DNA of 64,000 nt. Origin: Gracilaria gracilis. Lineage: Eukaryota > Rhodophyta > Florideophyceae > Gracilariales > Gracilariaceae. Both the position numbers and the translations under genes were made by a program. The notes beneath the pieces were generated by a model. That model made no database searches. It saw nothing but the letters and a program-made list of their open reading frames with translations, and had not been told where the DNA came from. Below, piece by piece: positions 20,500-29,345 of this stretch. The first letter of the stretch is position 1; the number at the start of each line of letters is the position of its first letter. The stretch is from NCBI GenBank assembly GCA_030374805.1, contig JARGSG010000203.1:248001-312000 (forward strand). The letters run 5' to 3'.

Positions 20500-20525
20500 A
20501 TTCCCAGCATTTGGGCATCGTACGT
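20500..20525 (-). repeat. Right terminal inverted repeat of the pogo-like transposon
   Basis: Inverted match to 6516-6541 (three mismatches), followed by TA at 20526-20527. Confidence 0.8.
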
Positions 20526-20527
20526 TA

Positions 20528-20858
20528 CAATCCAAATTGGTCCTAAACAGAGCGGTGTGTAATACCATAGTTCCATGTAAACTACCAACACATTCAAACT
20601 GTGCCAAAAACCAAAAATAAATACAAACTTTCACCGAACATTTTTTAAAACCTAAAATTGTCTCCTATGACTGACTTGTTACAAACAAGTAGAAAAAAAA
20701 AGTGAAAACATACCATTGACTTTCCCGGAGGCTCTACTAATTTTTCTTCGGAAAGCAGCTTCTCAAGGCTCTGATTATTCTCCAAAGATATCACCATTCC
20801 TGGTAATGGAGCTTTGCGGTAGTTTTCCTTTTCGAAGCTTGCTTCGAAAAGCTCTGAT
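20528..20858. other. Intergenic region
   Basis: AT-rich, with no gene seen. It holds the 3' flank of the zinc-finger gene that ends at 20859. Confidence 0.5.
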
Positions 20859-22346
20859 TCAGTCCAAGTCTTTAGGAGCAGCTTGCAAGTTCTCTGGCCG
20901 AATATTGTAACGATTCTTGTCGCCAACAAGGCGCACTTGCAGTCTCCCATTCACAACTTCACTCTTCACTACAGTTGCAAGCATTCCGTTCATGCTTTGC
21001 TTGTTTAGACCATGCAGCTGTACAGCATCACCTTCGCGGAATGCAGCTGCAGCAGAGCCAGATGCTTCTCTCTGGTGAATCTTATGGAAAGCAGCCACTG
21101 CGGCTTTCCTTCTCGCATTCACGCTACGCCCGGCGATGCAGCTTATTCCGTGGACGTTGATGAAAGCGTCGAGTTCATTTGCACCCATCGATTCGATCTG
21201 CGTTTCCCATACCAGCTTCAACAGCTCCATCCTCTCCCGAATTCCAACAAAACTCACACCATTTTCGGTCAAATAGTCCTTCATTTGAGAAACGGACATT
21301 CTCTCGCCGACGAAAGTGATTGGCTTCTCGCTGTGATCTTTCGTTGCCTTGTGCGCCGTAAGTGCAGGTGCGATTTTTGCCGGTGATGCAGATGACGATG
21401 CAAAGAGATTTGAATTCGGTGCGGTTCCATCCATGACCCTCGGTTCCTGACGAGGTCGAAGACGAATGGGTCTCGAACCAACTCGTTCGATTTTGGAGAA
21501 GGAATGGGTCAATTCGTGTTTCTCACTACGGTAGCACCCTTCGCAAAGATCATAATCGGAACACTCGTCACACATAAACCGCGAACCTCGTAGTCCAATC
21601 GCCTTACACGCATCGCAGATGACAGAAGGGTGGAGGATATAACACTTGGCGTGCTGGTTTCGGGGACAACCATCTTCACACGCACAGGCGCTGTTTTCAA
21701 TTCCTTTGCAGTGATCACAGTGATGTACGGCCGAGCACCTTGTAGATTCTTTGGGCGGGCAGCCCTGTTTGCAACCACAAGCTGCATCGAGTCCCTTGCA
21801 GTGGTCGCAGTGGTTGGACGAAGATGTAACATCTTCGATCATGATATCTTCCAAGAGTGATGTTAGAAGCCGAAGCTGTTGTAAGCCAGGGGGGTTTCGT
21901 TCCTTCCATCGCTGAAGAGGTTTTAAGTAATATCGTTCCAGCCACGATGGCTTGAAAACCATGATTGTAGATATCTCAACTTGTTTACCACCAACCAAGG
22001 CAGAAGAACTGACCGCGAGCACGTTGGTAACTTTCTTTAGCTCAAAGAACATATTCTCATGGGTTCCGCATAGCTCGCCAGACTCATCGAGGAAGATAGT
22101 CGTGTTCAACATTTCGGACGCGCTGAATTCATTCGCAGCGAGTCTGAAGACTGCTTCCTGGCGGGCTTCAGATAGCCTGTGCGCGTTCCTACAATCCACG
22201 AGTTCGTCCACAATGATGTCAATCCCGCAACCCAGGGTGCTGCTGCGAAGGTAATACGATATGCGGCAGACATCGTGATTTGGAACAACTACCTCCCTAC
22301 CCTTCACTCGGATAGAGCGCTCTTGCGACGTTGCCAAAGCTGCCAT
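20859..22346 (-). CDS. ZZ-type zinc-finger protein with tandem Cys repeats and an SH3-like tail
   Basis: 495-residue intronless frame from an ATG. N-terminal 180 residues: no recognised domain. About 183-240: two tandem Cys-rich repeats starting HCDHCKG, each with spaced Cys pairs and ending in C. About 243-290: a ZZ zinc finger, CDACKAIG...FMCDECSDYDLCEGCYRS...HELTHSF, with the CxxC, CxxC, CxxC and His pattern of this family, a known protein-protein or histone-tail-binding module. About 345-380: a short helical segment with a conserved-looking SFVGIRERMELLKLV. C-terminus (about 440-490): GDAVQLHGL...NGMLATVV...GRLQVRL...IRPENL, the small beta-barrel pattern seen after such modules in other algal and protist proteins. 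Probably a cytoplasmic or nuclear adaptor; the precise role is unknown. Confidence 0.75.
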   Translation of the reverse strand: MAALATSQERSIRVKGREVVVPNHDVCRISYYLRSSTLGCGIDIIVDELVDCRNAHRLSEARQEAVFRLAANEFSASEMLNTTIFLDESGELCGTHENMFFELKKVTNVLAVSSSALVGGKQVEISTIMVFKPSWLERYYLKPLQRWKERNPPGLQQLRLLTSLLEDIMIEDVTSSSNHCDHCKGLDAACGCKQGCPPKESTRCSAVHHCDHCKGIENSACACEDGCPRNQHAKCYILHPSVICDACKAIGLRGSRFMCDECSDYDLCEGCYRSEKHELTHSFSKIERVGSRPIRLRPRQEPRVMDGTAPNSNLFASSSASPAKIAPALTAHKATKDHSEKPITFVGERMSVSQMKDYLTENGVSFVGIRERMELLKLVWETQIESMGANELDAFINVHGISCIAGRSVNARRKAAVAAFHKIHQREASGSAAAAFREGDAVQLHGLNKQSMNGMLATVVKSEVVNGRLQVRLVGDKNRYNIRPENLQAAPKDLD

Positions 22347-23683
22347 CTTGGACCTTTAATTCAACACACCTAATCGGGTAAATGATGAACGGCTTCGTTT
22401 GCCTCTGGATATATTCGGCAGGGAAGGATGAAGTGAAGTTATGTCCGACGATTTCCACGCCACCATGGGAACGTTCACCTGATTATGTATGACCAGTTTC
22501 GTGTAAATTGCGTGCCAAGATCTTCCGTTGTGGAGAACATGTTAGTGTAGGAAAGAGAAAGCCATTGCCTTCTCGCTGTCGACTAACCTTGTGATGGGTT
22601 GTCTTCTGTCGCTTTGGAACTCGAAAAATTCTTTCATTTTTTATGATTCAATTGACGAATAGACGACTAAAAATCTTTCAATTGAATAATCCAAGATTGC
22701 CAACTTGGCATCTACTAAAGCGTCGTGTATCTTTCAACCTCAAGAACTATATGCCACTATGGTACCTTTACATGGCTATTTGTCATTCCAACAAACCGAA
22801 GTTTTGCTCTTTCGACCTTCAAAACAACAAATTTGTTTCAAAACAATTCGCTATTATATTTAAAATAGTTTGACAATTGCGACGACTTGGGATTTCTGTG
22901 AAATTCTTGTTCAACGACAGAATTAATTGTGAATGGAAATGCAACGGCAATAATATTTCCTACCATACACCTAGGATCGTTCTTCTTGATGAATCTATTT
23001 ATGGAGAAGGTATTTGAATTCGATTTCCCTCTTTTTTGGGAAATCTAGTTTTAAAGTATTCCTTGGGACTGTTGCAGCCAAGAGTTTGGCACGTTCTAAA
23101 CATGAAATGAATCGATTTCCTAAACTTGTACGTGTACTCGATATGATCTCCTTGCGAGTATGAAACTTGGGAATCTATTTGTTCACATAGATCCAGAAAG
23201 GAAGACGTACAAGTTCACACTTGTTGGTAACTTGTCGGAATTGCAACGAAATTTTATCGTTCTCGCACACGGCAATGAAGCCCATAATGTAAATGTGCCG
23301 TATGCCCAGAAAGACATACGCCAAATGTTTTTGAGTTTGAGAAGCCCAAACAATTAAATCGAAACGGAGCTCCGCAGTAAAAGATGTTCATAGTTTGCTT
23401 CGCAGAAGAGTACTTATAACGCGGGCTAACTGCTGACAACGTTGGTGGCCTAATCGATGCCTTCAGATTTTAGAGTTCCTACTCAAATACCATCTCCCAC
23501 GTCCTATCGCTCATCTCTTCGATCTACATTCTTTTGTTCCTACTAGGCCACACGCTGCTATCTACTGATTACCAACTTCACATTTTTTATTCAATTCACC
23601 ATTGATTTGTACCAAACAGACTTGCCGATACGATCCAAAGAGGCCGGACGCCCTGAGTTTCGAGCCGACGTAGATGTAAAGCT
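22347..23683. other. Gene-poor AT-rich region
   Basis: About 1.3 kb between two minus-strand genes. Only short frames occur; a 65-codon plus-strand frame at 23160-23357 has an ATG but no recognisable features. No repeat or RNA gene recognised. Confidence 0.5.
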
Positions 23684-23939
23684 CTATGAACATGCTCTTC
23701 GAGCCTGAGGCTTCCCGTTCTTTTCCTTGCATTTACATACGCACAAATTTGGGACCATCTCAAAACCATCGTCCGTCTTGCAACACACAGCCATCCGAAA
23801 GAAACGTAGCACCCGTTCGATGGCATTCACATTTGTTCGGAGCAACCTCGAATCCATACTTGGTCCAGCAACACAGAGGAGCGTGGGTTTGAGTGCAAGA
23901 GGTCGAGGGCTCTGCTTCTAGTGCAGATGTTGGTTCCAG
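23684..23939 (-). pseudogene. Two further Kazal-like Cys units downstream of a stop codon
   Basis: Directly after the TAA that ends the gene at 23940, the same frame continues with a unit like those upstream: CTQTHAPLCC...GFEVAPNKCECH. A third unit, AVCCKTDDGFEMVPNLCVCKC, follows in a shifted frame and ends at 23684. The repeated pattern is APxCCxTxxG(x4)PNxCxC. This is either a once longer multi-domain protein truncated by a nonsense mutation plus a frameshift, or spliced or readthrough sequence. No clean splice junction around the TAA was found. Confidence 0.6.
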
Positions 23940-24656
23940 TTATAAAGTAAGTGTGGGAGTCTGGGTAACGTTGGGAGACGATATTAGAGCAGCCCCACAC
24001 TTCCCTTTGGAAATCACCTCGTTTCCCGGAAAGCTGCTACACACACATTCGTTTGGATACGTTTCGGGCCCATCATCCGTTTCGCAGCAGACAGGCGCGT
24101 AGACCAAGGGACATGCGCACAAGCCTTGGGCAGGCTTCTTCGTCGGGCAGTCACCCTTGCAACGGCAATACTTGACAACCGCACCACTATGACATACGCA
24201 AGCACATGTGTTTCTCTTCATACCGAGCTTCCCATCTACATCACAGCATACTTTCGGTCCTGGTAGTCTACCACATTTGCGGGAGCAACGATCTCCATGT
24301 TTCCCCTTATGAATCTGCAATAGTGAACCAGGGCGGCGTTCGATTGGTGAGAGGTAGGGACCGTCGTCGAAGAGGCTGAGACCGACGCTTCCAAAACGTT
24401 GAAGAGGGAAATCGGACCAGGAAAATGAGCGGTAGAATTTCGTAAGACGCTTGGTGAGCGACCCGCTAAGCATGAGGGCAGCGATGGCGGAAAGCGCAAC
24501 CAGAATCTTGAGAGACAGGCGACGGGGAAGATAAGAAGCCGAACGAGCAGGCCAATATTGAGATGCTGCGGGGGTGTTGGGCGTTGGCTCGCCCAGAGTT
24601 CGAGGAATAGCTTCGTAGTCGGATGGGGTCTCCATTTTGATAAAGATGAATGACAT
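23940..24656 (-). CDS. Type II membrane-anchored Kazal-like Cys-rich protein
   Basis: 238 residues from an ATG. A short cytosolic N-terminus is followed by one transmembrane segment (about 48-66, LKILVALSAIAALMLSG) that acts as a signal anchor. The rest, outside or in the lumen, carries about twenty cysteines. The last unit, CACPLVYAPVCCETDDGPETYPNECVCSSF...KC (about 180-222), has the spacing C-x-C-(x6)-V-C-C...YxNxC-x-C of Kazal-type serine-protease inhibitor domains, with an extra Cys. The preceding units (CSRKCGRLPGPKVCCDVDG; CACVCHSG...CRCKGDCP) look like diverged relatives. Protease inhibition is inferred from the pattern only. The coding frame continues past its stop into more units (23684-23939). 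Confidence 0.65.
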   Translation of the reverse strand: MSFIFIKMETPSDYEAIPRTLGEPTPNTPAASQYWPARSASYLPRRLSLKILVALSAIAALMLSGSLTKRLTKFYRSFSWSDFPLQRFGSVGLSLFDDGPYLSPIERRPGSLLQIHKGKHGDRCSRKCGRLPGPKVCCDVDGKLGMKRNTCACVCHSGAVVKYCRCKGDCPTKKPAQGLCACPLVYAPVCCETDDGPETYPNECVCSSFPGNEVISKGKCGAALISSPNVTQTPTLTL

Positions 24657-25713
24657 ATTTTGTTCACGAGAGGCGGATCGTTATATATGGTTGTCGGCGG
24701 CGGCGCGGCTGATTTGTTTTGTGAAGACGAATGTATTGGAATAACGTTCGCAGATGAACAGATTTCTCAACCAAGTTGCGTGGACGACAACGATTGGACT
24801 AGGCCAAGAGAAAAAGTTGGAAATCGTACTTGTGTGGCGGATCTCGCGCTGCAGCAGTAGAGATCCATAGATATCACACATCCCATGTGCAGCGGTTGTT
24901 GTCGAGCAATTGGCAGCTCTGGAATTGGTGTCTCATGATGATTCATCGAAACAACACTTTTGTTATGGAATAAGAATGTCACTCTTTGCGGGGCGCGACT
25001 CTTGCCTCTGAGGTGAATGGACATGTCCTGAGAGCATGATCGCCTGTGAGAAAAGGTTTGGACCTAGTGCCTAGTGTCGAGAAGTGACGAGAATCGGTAA
25101 AGTTTGAGTGCCAAATATGAACTTTCACTCTGCTGAACAAAATGTAAATTAGACCGCTTCGAAACATACCTTTTCTAGCACAGCAAGGGCCTAATAGATT
25201 TCTTTTTGCTGCAGTGAGATATTGGTGTTTGCAGAGTGGGACAGGAAGGTGTTAGAAAGGGAGCAAGGAAAGACGTGAGGTTTGCACCAGAGTGCGAAAC
25301 GCTCCAGTATGCCGTTAACGCTATGATGAAAACGTGTACTTTTTAGTGGCACTTACCCGTTCTCTGGAAAACGCTGGTCGTCGGGTGAGACATATTACGG
25401 TGCGATGACCACGGATTCCCTGTTTGCGATCTCGACATGTCAGAAATTGTAAAGCTAAGCAAGGTTGCCATATATGTCGTTTCAAAGTTGGGACCTTGTG
25501 TACAGAAGCTTGTGAGCTCTTTGTACTTCAAAGTATCAACCTTTTGGTGATGGCAAAGTATATCGAGTGGTCGCTGTGAAGGAGTCCGTTCCCGGTGCAG
25601 AATCGGTTGGCCATGTGCTTCCTACGCGGCGCGATTGGCGGGTGCTGCTCGTCGATGTGCGCTTGTGGCACTCGAGTGCCGTCGACAGACCGCACGATAG
25701 ATATCTTTAGCCT

Positions 25714-25758
25714 TGTCCATATGTAGAAAGGGCCTTAGGCCCTTTCTACATATGGACA
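25714..25758. repeat. Long near-perfect palindrome
   Basis: Arms of 22 bp (tgtccatatgtagaaagggc and two more bases) on both sides of a single central t. It would form a stem-loop with almost no loop. Confidence 0.85.
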
Positions 25759-25785
25759 TGGACATGCGTTTTTGGCACTGTACCC

Positions 25786-25927
25786 GACAAAAATTTAAAA
25801 TTAATATATATTTACAAAGCAAAAATTTAAAAACAAATCTGATAGAACGATTCTGCATTGTCTCTTCCGTGGGGTCGCTTTTGAGCGACCCCAAAATCGT
25901 GGACAATTGACAATTTAGATTTTTGTC
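25786..25927. mobile_element. Possible MITE or small foldback element
   Basis: Inverted ends gacaaaaatttaaaa (25786) and ttagatttttgtc (to 25927), near-complementary over about 16 bp, enclose 110 bp of AT-rich sequence. Inside is a GC hairpin (25871-25892, arms ggggtcgct/agcgacccc). No clear target duplication. Tentative. Confidence 0.3.
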
Positions 25928-26229
25928 CAAGGCCCTAATCCTCACTATCGCTCAAGCGGCGCCACGACATCTCGATGCAATCGAGCTCTCCACTATCTCG
26001 GGGCAGATGATTGTTGGAACAGCGTGGCCACGTTGCTTGTTGGCAACGTCACACACGAAATCCAAATCGAGTAGCGTGGTCCATGTGGCCCGGTGTCATC
26101 ACCAGGATGGCTCGCTAATTACTTTTGCAAGAAAGACTTGACAGGAAGGAGAATGTAGCCATTCAAGAAGCGTGTGCCCATTTGCACCGTTTCGTCAACA
26201 AACACCCGCACGCCCAGCAGGACCGGACC

Positions 26230-26430
26230 CCAGACCAATTTCTCAAAGAGCACCACTGAACCAACGACGTGGTTGGCGCTTCTCATCATCCCCATCCGTC
26301 GTCATCCAACGCCCCAGTCATCATGCTCACCAACTCCTCGTTCTCTTCCACCATCGCACAGCTCGTCCTTCCTCGCGTGCATTCTGCGCTCGTGCGCCAC
26401 TGCCCGTCACAGCCGCTCGCGTCCTGCCGC
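26230..26430 (+). pseudogene. 5' fragment of a third secreted Cys-rich paralogue
   Basis: Aligns over about 160 bp with the 5' flank and signal-peptide region of the gene at 2212-3417. Shared landmarks are agcaccact/agcaccatt, cgtggttggcgc, the ATG at 26323 (atgctcacc) and gcgtgcattctgcgc. The translated start (MLTNSSFSSTIAQLVL) matches the paralogue's MLTHVSSSSIVRLVF. Downstream the similarity ends and the Cys core is absent, so this is a truncated, non-functional copy on the opposite strand, 23 kb away. Confidence 0.65.
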
Positions 26431-26808
26431 ACTGGGCAGGCAGTTCTACTGGCGGATCCATTACCTCAGGCGTGGCAATGAGCTCGAGGCCCAGAAACAG
26501 CATCAACCGCATTCAAAGAACAACTGGAATTGTTTCGCGTGTCGATTCTCGTTGAAGGAGAACCAGTAGTTGACATTATATTTCGAAGTCGTCGTCGTTA
26601 CTCCACAACCTTCCATGTAATTGTTCTAATTAGAGATGTCGATGTCGAGCTTCTTCTCCTCTCCGTCGCCGCCCTCAGCCGTATTTCTAGAGCAGCCGGC
26701 AGTTTCACACCAAGCGAAACTCCAACCGAGCACCCAACTCTTTCAACCTTCAACCTTCAACCTCAACCTCCAACCTTCAACCTCGCCCAAAGCCTTTTTT
26801 ATTATCAA

Positions 26809-27336
26809 ATGGCTCGCACACACGATACGAAGCATGCTTCTCGTCAACGCCAATCGAAACTTGCGTTTTGTGCACGCGCTAGGAGAGCTGCTGCCGGGCG
26901 CGCCTTACTCCGCCGTCGTCTGGGGCGTCGTAGTGTTATGCGGACCGGAGATGTCAATGCGACCGACGCCCTAGTTCGCCGTTGCGGAGTTTGTCGCCGT
27001 GCTGTGCGGAATCGCCATGTCCAAGCAACCGACGACTTACCTAACCGTGGTGTAGTAGGCCATCGCGTTATGCAGACCGGGGAGGTCCGAGCGACCGACG
27101 ACTTGCTATTTCACGGTCAGGTAGTCCGCCGTCGTCTAGGCGGGAGTCGCGTTATGCAGACGAGAGATGTCCGAGCGACCGACGACTTCCTAGCTCGATG
27201 TCGGGCGTTCCGTCGTCGTGCTGTGCGGACTGGTGATATCCAACCAATCGACTACTTTCTCCTCAGTCCTCCCGTTTTGGGGTTCTATTCGTTTTGTACG
27301 AATATGTTCCACCTCTTCTGGTCACTGTGGGAATAA
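26809..27336 (+). CDS. Hypothetical Arg-rich protein with five internal repeats
   Basis: 175 codons from the first in-frame ATG; the frame is also open upstream. Most of it is five repeats of 22-28 residues with consensus R-x-V-M-(R/Q)-T-G-(D/E)-V-(R)-A-T-D-D-(L/F). Their core copies start at nucleotides 26935, 27001, 27067, 27151 and 27220. No known family. A spreading minisatellite that happens to stay in frame is an equally good reading; the protein is strongly basic and low in complexity. Confidence 0.35.
   Translation: MARTHDTKHASRQRQSKLAFCARARRAAAGRALLRRRLGRRSVMRTGDVNATDALVRRCGVCRRAVRNRHVQATDDLPNRGVVGHRVMQTGEVRATDDLLFHGQVVRRRLGGSRVMQTRDVRATDDFLARCRAFRRRAVRTGDIQPIDYFLLSPPVLGFYSFCTNMFHLFWSLWE
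26935..27260 (+). repeat. Five-copy tandem repeat, 66-84 bp spacing
   Basis: Copies headed by g(t/c)t(a/g)tgc(g/a)ga, followed by a copy of cgaccgacgac. Spacings 66, 66, 84 and 69 bp, all multiples of three. The longer fourth spacer repeats the leader seen before copy 1 (ccgccgtcgtct). Confidence 0.85.
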
Positions 27337-28957
27337 TCCCTCAAGCAATCTTTCCAATAATAAAGATGTTTGAAATAGTTCTGTGGGCAGACATCGTTTG
27401 CAACATTCCTATCTCAAACATCTTTAGCATATACCACAAATAGTGTCTTTTGACATTGTTCAGCGTTAAAATCATCGTGACAGGAGCTAGACATGGGGTA
27501 GACCCAGATTTGTAGCAAAAGTGAAAACCCCAGCCAGGCAGACAGAAGTTTGTTTATCACATCTCTGTGTAAGCACAGATCTTCTTGTATCCCCAAGGGT
27601 CGGACGTAATGGAGTTTTGAATGATATGCATTATTTGTAACCTCTCATTGTGACCACCACATAGACCTTCAAGCCAAGTCACGCTTGATCGCGATCGGCT
27701 TGCAGCTCACGTTGCGAGCCATTAGTTAGCTTGTAGTGTAGGCCCACAGCTACAGGTAGATAGACCTCTGTAAGGTATACATAAACAGGGCATCAGACGG
27801 CCATCCACAACCTCTTGAGAAGCCAGAATTCATTCCTTACGTTAGTAATACTCTAGTAATCTTTTCAGTAATCTATCTGTGATCACGAGCTCAGTACTGG
27901 CTGTGTTTGGTGAATATCTGGACCAATTCTCGCCATACAAAACAAAATTGAATGATTGCTCACTGTTTTGCGCTTTTGCCTTAAGACTTAGAGAGCAATC
28001 ACTACCGCTCACCCTCGCGTTATGCAAAACAACCTTGACAACACAAATATCAAGGCTCAACGTGCACGCTCCGAGGGCAAGCTTTCGGATGCTGTTGTGG
28101 CATTTGCTCTGCTTACCAAACCGGACGTGGACAGCAATCACAGAGTGTCGGTAATGGCAAATGGTGCTCCTCGACACTCCAGAAGGCAGACTGGCCTCCG
28201 ATTCCTTGCGCCGTTGTACGCTTCACTGATGCGCTTGCGTCGGTTTCGTGGATCGTATGTCGTTCTCTGCCGCTGTCTCGGCCTCCTGTGGCAAAATTCC
28301 TGCATGCAAAAGGGCGAATGAAGTGATGCATGATTGATATTTAGGGGCGGGTTTCACTTCTACGAACGGTTACAACAGGGCAACAAGAAGAACCGTTAGC
28401 CGAGTTTGCCCAAATGACCGATACAGTGCAGATTGAAAACTTGTACATATCTAACTTTATTGGAATCTGCTCGCACGGCAACACGAGAAGGCCGGCGGCA
28501 CAACGGTGCTCCTCCTCGGCGGGCATGCGCCGCAACAAGTGCCGAAAGGACGCCCCGATCCGCAGCCCTCCAAAGCCAGTGTCCTCCGGCTCCTCCGACG
28601 GCGCCTCCAGGCGCGTACAATACGCAGGCACGTCCCCCGCCGAAGGTTTTAACTTTTTCTTTTGCCCAGAATATGAATGAAGATTATATTATGTTTTACT
28701 ATTCTCCACGATCATTCCATCATTTCGTTATTGTAAGATTCAGAAAGCGTGGTTCTAGAATTATTTTATAACGTGATGAAAATCACGTTATATAATAATT
28801 CCAGCACTGGCCCCATCTAGCTAGCATCCACTCCCGAACGAGGGAAGGATTTATTGAACAAATTTGGCCTATTTTGTTCCAGTCATCAAATGAATCTTGG
28901 AAAAGATGGGGTTTTCTGCATGATCGTTTTGTGTTTAGCACTTGTAAACAATTAATT
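27337..28957. other. No gene recognised; one AT-rich hairpin
   Basis: Short frames occur on both strands (for example a 96-codon minus frame at 28341-28631 overlapping a 112-codon plus frame), neither with protein-like features. A hairpin lies at 28758-28801. Confidence 0.45.
28758..28801. repeat. AT-rich inverted repeat
   Basis: Arms gaattattttataacgtgat and atcacgttatataataattc (one mismatch) around a 4-nt loop. Possible end of a small foldback element. Confidence 0.75.
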
Positions 28958-28962
28958 TAACA

Positions 28963-29090
28963 ACTGGAGCGTTCCCTTGCTTCGGAACAGTCTCCGCGAA
29001 GTAGGCAATTTGGGCTCATGCCGAATGTGAACTCAATGCGAGGAAGAATTCCGAAGGTGTGAGGTTACTTCACCTTGGTGTACGTGTAAC
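28963..29090 (+). repeat. Dispersed repeat R1, copy 1
   Basis: Direct match, with scattered mismatches, to 43706-43827: shared blocks ctggagcgttcc, ggaacagtct, tgaactcaatgc, cgaaggtg and cttcaccttggt. Nature unknown. Confidence 0.7.
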
Positions 29091-29104
29091 TTTACATTAC
29101 AATA

Positions 29105-29345
29105 AACTTCATGTAGAGATGAAGGAGGAGGGAGGCGCAGAGAGCTTCAACCATAGGCCTGCCGGGACATCTGTAGTTTACTCATCCGTCCGTGGAGCTT
29201 TTAAGGAGACCCGCGGACGGTTCTACAAGATGTTTGTGGCTATAAGTCGCGTTCTATAGCCACACTATTAACTACTTCAAGCTCAGCTTGAAGCGGGGCG
29301 CAACTGTCTCTGCTGTATGCTTAACTGTCGGCCTCCAGCAGGACA
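29105..29345 (-). repeat. Dispersed repeat R2, copy 1 (related to the leader of element IV)
   Basis: Reverse complement matches 44505-44790, just upstream of the gag start of element IV: agagacagttgcg, gcttgaagtag, gctatagaa, ctccttaaaag and cagtaaacta. Because the 44.5-kb copy sits where an LTR should be, this is probably a solo or partial LTR of the same family. Confidence 0.6.

Larger units (their letters stand above)
6516..20525 (-). mobile_element. Pogo-like (Tc1/mariner superfamily) DNA transposon, split by retroelement I
   Basis: A DNA transposon of about 2.55 kb once the inserted retrotransposon (7555-19007) and its target duplication are subtracted. Terminal inverted repeats: acgtacgatgccccaatg at the left (from 6516) matches, in inverted orientation, the right end (to 20525), 23 of 26 bases over 6516-6541/20500-20525. 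Both ends are flanked by TA (6514-6515 and 20526-20527), the target duplication expected for this superfamily. The transposase gene runs on the minus strand in two pieces (20250-19008 and 7549-6874). The coding content, TIRs and TA duplications agree with each other, which makes the call strong even though the two halves are 11.45 kb apart. Confidence 0.85.
24657..26229. other. Gene-free region with foldback structures
   Basis: No coding sequence recognised over about 1.6 kb. It contains the strong palindrome at 25714-25758 and a possible small AT-rich inverted-repeat element at 25786-25927. The first 200 bp should contain the promoter of the Kazal-like gene. Confidence 0.5.
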
